NCBI RefSeq assembly: GCF_964204865.1
Contig: NC_135263.1
Location: forward strand, 6,016,501-6,080,500
DNA from: Styela clava
Taxonomy: Eukaryota; Chordata; Ascidiacea; Stolidobranchia; Styelidae
Length of the DNA: 64,000 nucleotides
Direction: 5' to 3'
Shown here: positions 48,685-59,288 of the stretch, piece by piece
How positions within the stretch are numbered: the stretch's first letter is position 1
How the letters are laid out: the number at the start of each line of letters is the position of its first letter
Made by a program: the position numbers and the translations under genes
The notes under the pieces: generated by a model
What the model saw: only the letters and a program-made list of their open reading frames with translations
What the model was told of the DNA's origin: nothing
Database searches by the model: none

Positions 48685-51600
48685 ATGAAGTACGATGACG
48701 TTTTACAAGAAATAGGTTTTGGAAAATACCAAATAAGAGTTGTAGTTTTAATGCTTCTGAGTTGCATTCCAAACGGATTGTATGCTATGTTATCTGTGTT
48801 CATACTCGATATTCCCGAACATTTCTGCCACGTTGGAATTCACGATGATAACAAGGTGATGTAAGAAGCTTAGAGTTCGTTAAAATATAGATTTAAAAGA
48901 ATAAATTACTATAAGCATGCGTAAATAGGCATATATATATAATGGTTGAATATGCATATTATTTAGCAGATTGCCAAGCGCTCGAAAGACGACAAGATCT
49001 AAATCCCACCAGGCAGGTTTGGCCAGGGTCCTGTTAGCCATGAGCTAATATCCAACTTAGTTTTGCATTTGAATTTAAAGTTAATCAAGTTTGGTTATGA
49101 GAGGTTTAAATTTTCTAGCGAAGAATACAAATAGTATGAAATTTACAGAAGATTTACACTATATCAAATTTTCCATCGCAGAAGTATAATTTGCCTTCGC
49201 CGATCATAGGCGACAAGCAGAAATTCCGCTTATAACCATACGTCATTTCTATATTAACATAAAATATTTTAATTCAATTAATTTCAGACTTCGACGAAAA
49301 TCATCAATGTCTCGTTCAACAACTACATCCCATGGGAAGAAAACGACGCTGGTGAAATGATTCCAAGCAAATGCAAAAGATATCTGTGGTCAGTAAACCA
49401 GAAATAAAAGTTGTTGAATTCACAAAACATGTACGAAGAATGTTCAATGCTAATATCGGTTCGCTTTCTGATTGCCGCCAAAGAGAAACATTTTAGCACG
49501 TTTCGAAAAAGCTGATAGGGTATTTGAAAATAAATAACATTTCAAATTCAAACAAAAACTTCAAGTTTTATACAAAAGTCAATGCATTATCAGATATCAT
49601 ATTTTGTTACTGGTTTAATTAAGTTTTATTTTATTTTCATATAGGAATGAAACAGAGGATGCCCAAAATAGAACAACAATTGGGTGTGACCGGGGATGGA
49701 ATTATTTAACAAAATTCAACGAAACAACGGCAGTAATGGAGGTATGATCACAATGCGGTAGTTAATCTAAAAAGATAAGTTAACTCCTAAATCTTTAGAT
49801 ATTGTGGGGTTGGGGTAGTTAACGACATATAAGTGCATGATTTGTCATTTACAACTTGTAGAAAAAGTACTGAAATGATATAAATAACTCGAAATGAAAA
49901 ATTAAATAACGGATTGTTTGAAATGAAAATGAAACGGTGGACATTATGCGTATTCGTTTGGCTGCCGTTGATTCACGCATGTAGCAAGGTTAAATAGGCC
50001 TACATATATATACTGCGTAACCACCCTAGAGCACATTTTACTCACAGTGGAATCTCGTCTGCGGAAATTCTTGGATAAAACCTGTCATTATATCAGGATA
50101 TATGGTAGGGACACTCATAGGGGGAACAATTGGAGGAGCATTATCCGACAGGTATGATCACTGCTATAGCAGTTTTATGGCAATTCTTTATTTACAAATG
50201 ATACATCACTCTTGTTATTGATTTATTTATATTTCAGATTCCATTCTCCAATTTCCCAAACATTCACAGTTTACTTTAGATAGATTTCATGTCGAGTCGT
50301 TGATGTTTTATTCTTCTTTTACAATTCTAGATACGGACGGAAAGTAATATTCTTAGCAGGACTTGCTTTACAATCACTTTTCATTGTCTTGCTCGGATTT
50401 TCCAACAATTTCATCACGATGACTATCTTATATGCTGTAGCAGGATTCGGAGGCCCAATCAACTACACGGGAGCATTTGTCATAAGTAATTCTTCAAATC
50501 TACTATGATTTTTGCATCAATTCGTGTTGGAGGCACATGTTGTTAATATCATAGTCTAGCACTGACATGAGCACTCCGGCCCGCCTGATACTGCCACAAC
50601 CAAACTAAAACCAAATTTTAAGATTTAAGCTAAAAAATAGCTCGAGGAATTTGTCGTTTTTTATTAAAAATAAGCTTGTTTTAAAATATAGGTCTGTTTT
50701 AAATCCATTTTTGTTTTCATTTTTTTTGAATTTTTGATTTTAAATACCCCACACATATCTGTGAGGGGTATAACATTAATATGCAGGAATATTAATATGA
50801 AAAATAGCTTCGACTTCCACTCGCATCGCATCATTTACTATTCTGAAAGCCGGAAATGTTTGATTTATCACGAATAGAATTCCCCTATTTTTATTGTGAT
50901 TGACTAGTTCCAGTCTGTTTCTCCAAATTTTTATAGGTGCTGAAATTGTGGATCGTTCTAAACGTGCTTTAATTGGGAACCTTGCCAATGGTGCATTCGC
51001 TGTTGGATACATGATGCTTCCATTATTCGCATACTTTATTGTAGACTGGAGGTGGTTGTGTTTTACAATCGGAGGATTAGGAATCGTATTTGTGCCTTAC
51101 TGTTGGTGAGGAGAAATGAATTTGTCTAAATCACAGTTCGTGTCTAGAATCTTTGTGCATCATTTTTTGTCCTCCATTATCTTTTTAGGCTGATTCCAGA
51201 ATCACCTCGTTGGTTGATTGTGAATGGAAAACCAGAAGCTCACTCGCTGTTATTGAAAATTGCTAAAATCAACGGAAAACAAACAAGCAACCTGGATCTA
51301 ACTAAAGTAGTTTTATTACGTATTTTATATATTATTTCAAGAATTAATTAATTACTTTTTTGTTCAAATGTTTTTTGGACTTTGACAATTCTTTCAAAAG
51401 GCATTTAGGAAACCGTTTAACATTTTGACAACCGATAGAACAGTTTACTAATTATGGAAATAATTAATCATGTAATTTACTTGACAATATGTTAAGATTA
51501 AAATTGACTAATAATACAAAATATTAGATCAACGCAAAAGATGACGAAGTAAATGTTGACGAAACTTTCAAACCAACGTTGTTAGATCTTGTGAGACACA

Positions 51601-53536
51601 GATCAGTCAGAAATCGGACCTTTGTTCTCGCATTTATTTGGTAAGTCTTTAGTAATTGTATAAAAGGATAAATTAAACACGAAGTAATATTTTTTTTCTT
51701 TTATTAAAATAAATGGAAGCTGAGAATAAAAAGGCTAGTGATGTTAAAAAACGATAAATGGTCCTGATTTAATGATATAGATTATTTGCTTTTGTTACTG
51801 AATTTGCATGTTTCACTAATTATTATTATTTTCCAGGCTGACTGTGGCATTAACGTATTATTGCATTAGCTTGGGAACTTCAAATTTAGGAGGAAACAAA
51901 TTCATCAACTGCTTTGTTGCAGCTGGAGTTGAAATACCTTCTTTCTTTCTGGTATATTTTTCCATGGAAAAGTTTGGAAGACGAAGCACACTCGCATTTT
52001 TTTTGGTTATCACAGGAATATCTTGTATATCGGCGCCATTGCTTCTCAGAGGTAATCATAACCTACATTCAGAATGTATAATATAGGCGTACATTCTAAA
52101 ACGATGTTTTCTTCCACAGACTAAGGTTGTGTTTTCCCCCTATATCTATATCAAGACAGTACTAAATTGCAGAATTATGCTATTCTGAAGTAAGACATTT
52201 TTCTGGTCTATGCGACTATACATATTCTTGACATAACTGTTTGATACAAACACTTGTCCAAATATATCTATTAATAAAACGCTGGCCGGTATGAGCAAGA
52301 AATTCACAAGTTTGAAACGCCCCTGGCCAACAGAGTATTTTATAGCCTACCGTCCAGATATCGCAGTTACAATGAAATTATATACTTTGTCGATTTGTGC
52401 TGAATTCTTAAAGCTGGTACCATGGTTGTGCTTTTTACTTTAACAAAATTTTTGGCACCATAACTACGAGATAATGTTCTGCAACTATCAGACAGAATGG
52501 TTATTGCTAATACTAACTATATTCATATAAAAACACTGAAAAAAATGGAATAAATTAGTTTGAAAGTTTGTGACACTTCCCCAGATTGTTGCCTCGGTAT
52601 TCAAATGGTAGCGTGGAATGCATTTTTATGTTAAACAATATAGTATAAATACAGGTTTATAGTGTAATCGTCAATATATACTTATTTCAAAATATTATGA
52701 GCTTACTAAGTTGGGATTAACCGCTTAATCATATGGAAAGATAAGTGAGTCTCATAATTTTATTGTCGAAACCATGAGGCAAAATCATATTGCTTTCTTT
52801 TTGTTCAAGGAAAAACAATTAGTGCTCCAGAATTATGCGCATCAAGATGTCGCACAACCTGAATCCTAACCGGTACACACCTACTATGTCCAGGTTGTGC
52901 GCCATCTTGGTGCGCATACTTCTGGAGGGCCAAACAATTATTTGAATAATATTATTTTAATTTTGCAGTTGACAAAAATCTAATGACCGCTTGTGCAATG
53001 CTAGGAAAACTTTGTATCTCGGGTGTATTTTCAGTCGTGTACGTTTTTGCCATTGAGTTATATCCAACTCAAATAAGAAATTTGGGATTGGGGGTTTGCT
53101 TTACATTCGGTAGAATTGGAACAATTTCAGCTCCGTATGTGGTATTCGCAGGTTAGTTCAATAATGTATCGGTATAGCTCGATGGAAGAGAAGAGATTTT
53201 TTGCTTGTAACTTCGCTCATAGATAAATCGTCATTTTTAAGATAATAACAAAATAGATCTTCTGGTCCTTAAGAATAAACTCAATTATAATAATTTTCAA
53301 GTTTCTGAAGAATAAATTAATAAAAATTTGGTTATTGATTTTTCTATCCAGGAGAAAATTCTCGACGAGAAATTCCATACATAACAATGGGATGTTTCAC
53401 AATCCTGTCAGCTGTTATCAGCTTACTCTTGCCAGAAACAAACAACGTTAAACTACCAGAAAATATGGATGACGTTATCAAGCAAGATAGGTTAGTTATG
53501 GCTATTACGCGAAAAATAACAATTATTAAAATATAA
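48685..53536 (+). CDS. SLC22-type organic ion transporter (plus-strand copy), 11 exons, 536 aa
   Basis: Exons: 48685-48855, 49288-49388, 49645-49741, 50048-50151, 50331-50485, 50937-51105, 51189-51306, 51528-51640, 51837-52051, 52969-53151, 53352-53536; 1611 nt, in frame. Motifs: SDRYGRK after the first glycosylated loop (exons 4/5), PESPRWL at 269-275, ELYPTQIRN from residue 444. The last exon appears to have a GT donor-like GTTAGT at 53491, but the paralogue reads straight through to KMTIVKI and stop; here a 21-base in-frame insertion gives the tail LVMAITRKITIIKI. Length is normal for SLC22 (about 530-560 aa). The substrate is unknown. An acceptor-like TTTTTAG ends 10 bases before the ATG, in both copies. 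Confidence 0.92.
50574..50690 (-). mobile_element. Degraded relative of the 17730-18019 hAT MITE
   Basis: Reverse complement resembles that MITE: 'aattcc', 'gagctatttttt', 'ttttagtttggttgtggca', 'gcgggcc'. Ends and target duplication are lost. It is inside an intron of the plus-strand transporter. Confidence 0.6.
52825..52927. repeat. Palindromic MITE copy 1, about 100 bp
   Basis: Imperfect palindrome: CTCCAGAATTATGCGCATCA ... TGGTGCGCATACTTCTGGAG, with inner arms 'cgcacaacctgaa' / 'caggttgtgcgcc'. It lies in the intron before exon 10 of the plus-strand transporter. It closely matches copy 2 at 53765-53869. Confidence 0.85.
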
Positions 53537-53710
53537 CTCTGTTTACTCAACGAAATTCTAATAGACTAAGCTATTTATTGCAACATATAAAGTTGTTTCA
53601 TCCAGAACTTGCTTTTGTCAACCATATTCCATTGAAGGCACTGTGTAAAAATTAGTGTAACTGTTTTCTAAAAGTGCATTGCTGTGATATGTTGCATATT
53701 AATCTTCTGA

Positions 53711-53716
53711 AATAAA
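53711..53716 (+). terminator. Possible polyadenylation signal, plus-strand transporter
   Basis: AATAAA about 175 bases after the stop codon, comparable in position to the minus-strand copy. Confidence 0.4.
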
Positions 53717-53764
53717 ATGTATATAATTATACTAATACCATGTATATGGACAATAAATTATGGT

Positions 53765-53869
53765 ACTCCTGAAGTATGCGCACCAAGATGTCGCATAACC
53801 TGAACCTTAACCAGGTACACAACCTGAGTTCAGGTTGTGCGCCATCTTGGTACGCATACTTCAGGAGGT
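53765..53869. repeat. Palindromic MITE copy 2, about 105 bp
   Basis: CTCCTGAAGTATGCGCACCA ... TACGCATACTTCAGGAG with inner arms 'cgcataacctgaa' and 'ttcaggttgtgcgcc'. It is the same family as 52825-52927 and lies just 3' of the plus-strand transporter. Confidence 0.85.
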
Positions 53870-54961
53870 CCGGATAATAATATACGAACACAGGAATCAG
53901 GAGTGTGTCAAACTAAATAAATTAAAGGTAAAGAAAGAGTAAAATGCTTGTATTGTTGATATTTGAACCATTAAACTAAGCAATATACTCACCCATATAA
54001 CGTGTTGCTCGGGGCAGCTGCCGCTATGGCTTCCTCTAGACACGCCCTTGACTTTAAATTAACCTCATATTCTATTTACGGATTATGTTATATATGCAGG
54101 AACAGGATTAAAATGTGCCGTTAATGATGCTACATATTAAAATGCGACTTGGAAAAATAATATTTTGTCGAACGATGAAAAGTGAAGCAATGTGCGGATT
54201 TTTGACAGAGACTATCAACATACTTTCTTCTAAATGTGTGGTGTCATATTTTTCGTCGATAACTGATAAACAAGTTATTCTAAAAGTTAATTGAACTAAT
54301 AATAATAATATACATTATTATAAAAAAAATAAAATACTTGCAAGTTTGAGTGTCTTTATTGAGATGGAAATAATATAGTTCTGAACTATAATTGTGCGAT
54401 ATTGATGATTTTCAACTGACGTAACAAAATTGTTTGTACCCATTGAAGGATACATTCTCATAGGAAGTTTGTTTATTAAATTTGGAAATTTCTCTCAGAA
54501 CTATGTCACCAGTGATACACTTCCGGTTTAATAAGTAGAGATTAACAGATATATTTCACTGAGCCAACAGATTTAAATATAAATTTACTAATCTTTACTT
54601 TATAATAACTTGGTAATAATATTAAAAAAGATCAGAGTTCAGGAATAAATTTACACATTAAATTTTTATTATAAACAACAATTGTCCTATAGTATCAACC
54701 ATAAGCAAACAGTTAAAAATGCATCATATACAGGCGTATCACTTATTATCATGTTATATTCGTAAACACACTACTAATAAAATTAAAAAAGGACTAAAGG
54801 CTAAAAATGACATGGACCTTTCCGAATCCCTAAAATGCGATTCGACCGGTAACTCGTCCCATCTCTACAGAGGTGTAGTCATTTTGCTAAGCTACTGGAA
54901 TCTTATCACGATCAATAGTGTCTCAGACGAGCAACTACCAAAATGCATGAATCAATATTAA

Positions 54962-55007
54962 AAACCTCCGGAAGGGGGTCACGAGCCAAAAAAGGTTGTG
55001 AAACACT
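54962..55007 (-). mobile_element. hAT-like terminus, orphan
   Basis: Minus strand reads CAGTGTTTCACAACC, then TTTTTTGGCTCGTGACCC, a typical hAT end. No opposite end or target duplication found nearby. Confidence 0.4.
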
Positions 55008-55064
55008 GGTATAGCTTAAGATGTAGCGCTGGCAACATCGCAATCTATTGTATGTAAATACTGC

Positions 55065-55300
55065 TCCGCGGTTGGCGCATCGTGCCATGCGTTAAGAATA
55101 CGCTTGCCTGCTGGGGGTTCGCAGATTCGAATAATTATGTGCGAGAGGATTACTGTACCCTTCGCAACAGTAGGGTGATCCACGTGCCCGCTTGTCAGTT
55201 ATGCCTTCCTCCATCTTTGTGTCCATGACATTTGAAACAAGTAACTGGCTAAACAATCCCATACCCGACATGAACAGGTTACCGGGCGAGAGACTGTATG
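55065..55300 (+). repeat. tRNA-derived SINE copy
   Basis: Head 'gcgcatcgtgccatgcgtta', 'gaatacgcttgcct', box-B-like GCAGATTCGAATAAT, body 'gagaggattactgtaccctt', tail 'cccgacatgaacaggttacc'. Same family as 38055-38370. Confidence 0.65.
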
Positions 55301-55817
55301 CGGTCCAATCCTGGTGTAGTTTTCTTCCGATTCTCTGTAACACATATCACAGATTTCACTCTAAATCAATCTTAAATTATTTCATATCAATTTCAAATAA
55401 GTCAGCTAGAAGGATATTCATTCGGATAAATTGACGTCGTCCATGAGTATGTATAATTGTAATTTTTCAAAATGTCCAAAATAAATTCATGTTACTTTAA
55501 GTAACGTTTTAGACCATTTTTCAACATATTATTTTAGTCAGAATCGTAGTGAAAAAGCGTGCAAATAATCCGAATAAAAACATGAGAGCGATGCTCAAAT
55601 ATATGGACACGGAGTATTATCGGTGTACAGTCTTTCACAGTGGCTTACCGTTATCCGCAGTTTTCACGACTTCGCTGGACCACAAGATCGCTGACGCGAA
55701 AACGGTATCGCCACAAGGAGCGCTACTATATTCGTACCAATGTTAGGGCTAAGTAACTATCCTAAGGGAAAATGGTACGAATATTACGGGAGCACAAAAA
55801 ATTTGGTATGAGCTTTT

Positions 55818-58800
55818 CAGTGGCGGTGCGTGGTCATTTTGACAACCGGGGCAAGCTACTGCGGGACCAAGTCACCCCCATCTACGGGGACAGGATGAGC
55901 GCTGTAAGTTCTCCCATCATTTTATGAGTATAAAAACCATTCCATCGGTAACAACCAATCGGCAAAAGCGACAATTTTAATGATAAGAAAGTGTATTTAA
56001 AACCGGTCCAAGTCAAGGGATTAATAAATATAGACATAGTTTATTTTGAAACCTCTTTCAAAAGGAAAGGCAATATTTACCCAGATAAATACAATGACAT
56101 ATTAACAGAAACTTCGGGAAAGCAGACAAAACCTAAAATAAGGTTTAAAACGTTACTATGAAGAAAGGAACGATAATGCAAAGATAAGGACATGCGTCAC
56201 TCACTCATAGATATATATGCTGCTAGACTTCTACTGCTTGAACATATATGCAACACGCCGCGGTTTCTTGGAAGCAAAATGCTCAATAACGCGCTGATTA
56301 AAGTCATGCATCCCAGAAATAACGTCTCTGTGAATGGATAAAACAGCCAAGGAATTTAATCTATCTTGCTTCATTGTGTTTCTGAGATACGTTTTAATAC
56401 GCTTCAGCGTGCTGAATGTTCGCTCTGCGTCGGCGGAAGAAATAGGCGTCGTCAAAATGATGTCCAGAAATTTTGCAGACGCCGCAAAGGTAGTTACTAG
56501 AGTGTTATCTATGAGGAACCCATAGAGCGCGCAAGTTGATGTGATGTTCAAAAAAGTTTGATTGATGTATATACATCACAATTCATTTTCCAATTTACCC
56601 ACGTTTATCATGGGGTAAAATTTGGAGACAGTAGCCAACAAATGGATGGGAAATTGACGTGCAAATTTTAAAAAATTTTGGGGTTCATCAAAGAGAACGC
56701 GGCAAGGTGTTCAGTGCGCAGACGATCGCCTATTTGATTCACCAGAATGTCACAGCATTCCTTCGCAGACAAAATCAAACGCTGCGTTGTTTGCCCGCGG
56801 CGTGAAGAAGCACTCCATGTGTCGTCGTATTTTATTGTTTCCCGGATACGAGATACAGCATCGCAGAAGTCTGAAATACACGACTGCACAGACGCTCCAT
56901 CCATTAGCCTTGGCTGCAATGCGCCGTATAATACATCCACGTGATAGAATATTGTGGAGAAAAAAGCGAGAAAAAATGAAAACTCACCATCTTCTAGCAG
57001 ACGCTTTAGACCTGCCGCCTCCCTCACAGAGCGTTCGTCCCAAACCGGAGAGCTCTGAATGCCATTGAAACACTCAATGAGCTCAGACCTAATTTCGGAC
57101 ACGCCCTGCACCACGCGTGATTGGAAGTTCCAACGTGTTGGTGCACAAGCTGGGAGACGGCGGCTACATATCTGGCGAAGGAGGTCAGAGCGCTTCGGCG
57201 AAACGGAAAAAAATGAAGAAAATCCCGAAACATTTGCAAAAAATATAGGGGGTAGAGAGGGGTATCAAGACACATATTTTTAATAACGAGGTTAAATTGG
57301 TGTGCATAACAATGTAAAAAATGCGCATGAGGAAAATATTCTTTTATATAAACTTGAACACCATGTTTCGACCCACTCATGACTGCCGCGCCGTCATAAG
57401 TTTGAGCTATCAATTTTGACTTCGCGTTGTAAGGCTGTAACACTTCTTTCAGTACAGCCGATATCCCGCAAGCCGTGCGATCAACGATTGGTACAAGCTG
57501 TGAAATCTCTCGGTAGGTTTACCATCTTTCACAAACCGAAAAATCACAGCCAGTTGGGAAACGCACGTGATGTCAGTTGTCTCGTCAGACTGAATCGAAA
57601 GGAACTGGCAATTCTCAATTTCCAGAGCCAAATGTTGTAAATAAATTTTATACATTGAGTCGAGCAAATCATTTTGGATATCCTTAGATGTCCCTTTCGA
57701 AACAGTTGCGGCATCAAGATGATCTCTCAATACTGTATCTAGGGATTCCACCATATCCAAAAATACCCCTCTATTAGAAGAGCCAGCCCGTTCATCGTGC
57801 CCACGGAAGGACAGCTCGTGACAACCAATGAACTTCAAAACATCTATCAATCGACCGAGAACATGGCGGTTTTTCTCGACGTTTTGGTTGTGCCGACGAA
57901 TAGAAACCGCGCGTCCGCGCGACGAATAGAAACCGCGCGTCCTTCGTCCAACTGGGCTGCAATATTAACATTTCCGAATTTTGGTATTTTACTGCATTGT
58001 CCAGATGCTCCATAGAAGATTGATGATCCCTGGCACGCTCGGAAAGATGTTTAAGATCTATAAAACCAAATTTACACCAACGTGAGTCACGGGCGGTAGC
58101 AAAAAGTAGGCAATAAAAACAGAAAAGTGCATTTTTGTCCTCGCTGTAACACGACCATTCGTGTTTTTTATACCAAGTTTCTGCGCAGAATGTACGCCGA
58201 CGCTTTCCTCCGTCATGGGATTGTTCCAGTGAACAATTTTTTGGTTGATAAGGCCCAAGACGTTGTACCTCTAATTTTTGTTCCAGCGGCAGCTGCGAAA
58301 ACGGAGTGCGAAGTTGTGCATCAACCTTATTCATTATGAGGTCTAAGGCTAAGAAATGCGAAGCCGGAAAGAAGTGAGGAGCTCAAAAGGAATGTGGAAA
58401 ATCGAGAGCAAATGGACTAAAGGTCTCTAACTTATTCAAATAGCGAAACAAGCGACAAAAACGAAGGCGAGGAAACTATCAACTCTTCAAGCAACCAACG
58501 AACGAGAAGGAATGCGTGAATATGTCAACACGTTGTTGTAAGAAACGTCGGCATTGTGTCGTCATAATTTCGGGGCTAGCCCCGATCGGCCCCGATGATT
58601 TAGTAAAAGAAACAGAAAACAAACGAGACAAACGCAGCGAGTGGAAGATAAAAGAGAGAATACGATATACAATGAGCAACCGGGGCAAAATCGGCGTCGC
58701 CCCGTCGACGTTCGGCGAAGGCTTTGCGAGCGAAAAATGAACCATGTCGGGAGAATATGGCTAGTGTAGACAGTCTGTGCAACCGATATTGAGGTATTTT

Positions 58801-58874
58801 TGGAATATTTTTTATTATACCGAAAAAACAACCGGGGCATTGCCCCGGTTGGCCCTATTGACGCGCCGCCACTG
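55818..58874 (-). mobile_element. hAT transposon, 3057 bp, with perfect 8-bp target duplication
   Basis: Terminal inverted repeats CAGTGGCGGTGCGT (left) and CAGTGGCGGCGCGT (right, inverted), each followed by an 'aaccggggca' motif 15-20 bases in. Target-site duplication GAGCTTTT is perfect at 55810-55817 and 58875-58882. The interior carries the minus-strand transposase remnant at 56231-58334. The intact duplication and ends suggest fairly recent insertion, yet the coding region is broken. It could still be mobilised in trans if the genome has an intact source copy. Confidence 0.93.
56231..58334 (-). pseudogene. Broken ZMYM1-like hAT transposase
   Basis: Five open segments in order on the minus strand: 58334-57792, 57850-57449, 57443-57024, 57114-56668, 56551-56231. 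The first holds a TTF-type zinc finger (FCAETWYKKHEWSCYS, LFCFYCLLF, then H-x3-H-like residues). The second has SIQSDETTDIT, the third AQTYDGAAVMSG; these carry the first two acidic residues of the hAT catalytic core. The last has SSADAERTFSTLKRIKTYLR, the dimerisation region. The family is that of ZMYM1-like domesticated proteins and their hAT relatives. At least four frame changes separate the pieces; one is a 26-bp tandem duplication at about 57893-57942. I treat it as a transposon pseudogene, not a host gene. Confidence 0.88.
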
Positions 58875-59288
58875 GAGCTTTTACTTATACGTGTATGCTA
58901 GTTGTCTGAATTGTGTCACTGTGTGTCGTTTCATGCATTGCGATATAAAGAGGATCTTTTGTACAAAGCCTCTTCCACTAATGCAAAAATGTAAGATTTG
59001 GAAAAAACACTCGAAAATAGCAAATTAAGAATTATCCAGTTGGGATTAGGGCTAGGAATGATTTGAATTTCCTGCACAATTTGCATCCCTAACTCTAACT
59101 GGATAAATACTAATTTTCTTAGATTAAGTGTTGGCAAGGGTGTTTTTTAGTGAGGGCTTTGTACAAAAGATCCAATGAAACGATCTGTTCTCGGATATCC
59201 GAATACGGTTTTTCTCTATATACATCAACGAGAGAAATATTTCTCAGCTCCAGCTGAGTCCAATGTTATTTCTAAGCTGACCTGATGT

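Larger units (their letters stand above)
53870..55817. other. Intergenic stretch 3' of the plus-strand transporter
   Basis: AT-rich, no gene recognised. It holds a hAT-like terminus at about 54962-55007, a SINE at 55065-55300, and the left target duplication of the large hAT element. Confidence 0.55.

Noticed and set aside
53491-53536. A GTTAGT donor-like site that could splice the last exon of the plus-strand SLC22 gene to something downstream
   Set aside because: The inverted paralogue reads through to a stop at the aligned position, and read-through here gives an in-frame tail ending in the same TIIKI/TIVKI residues and the correct total length.
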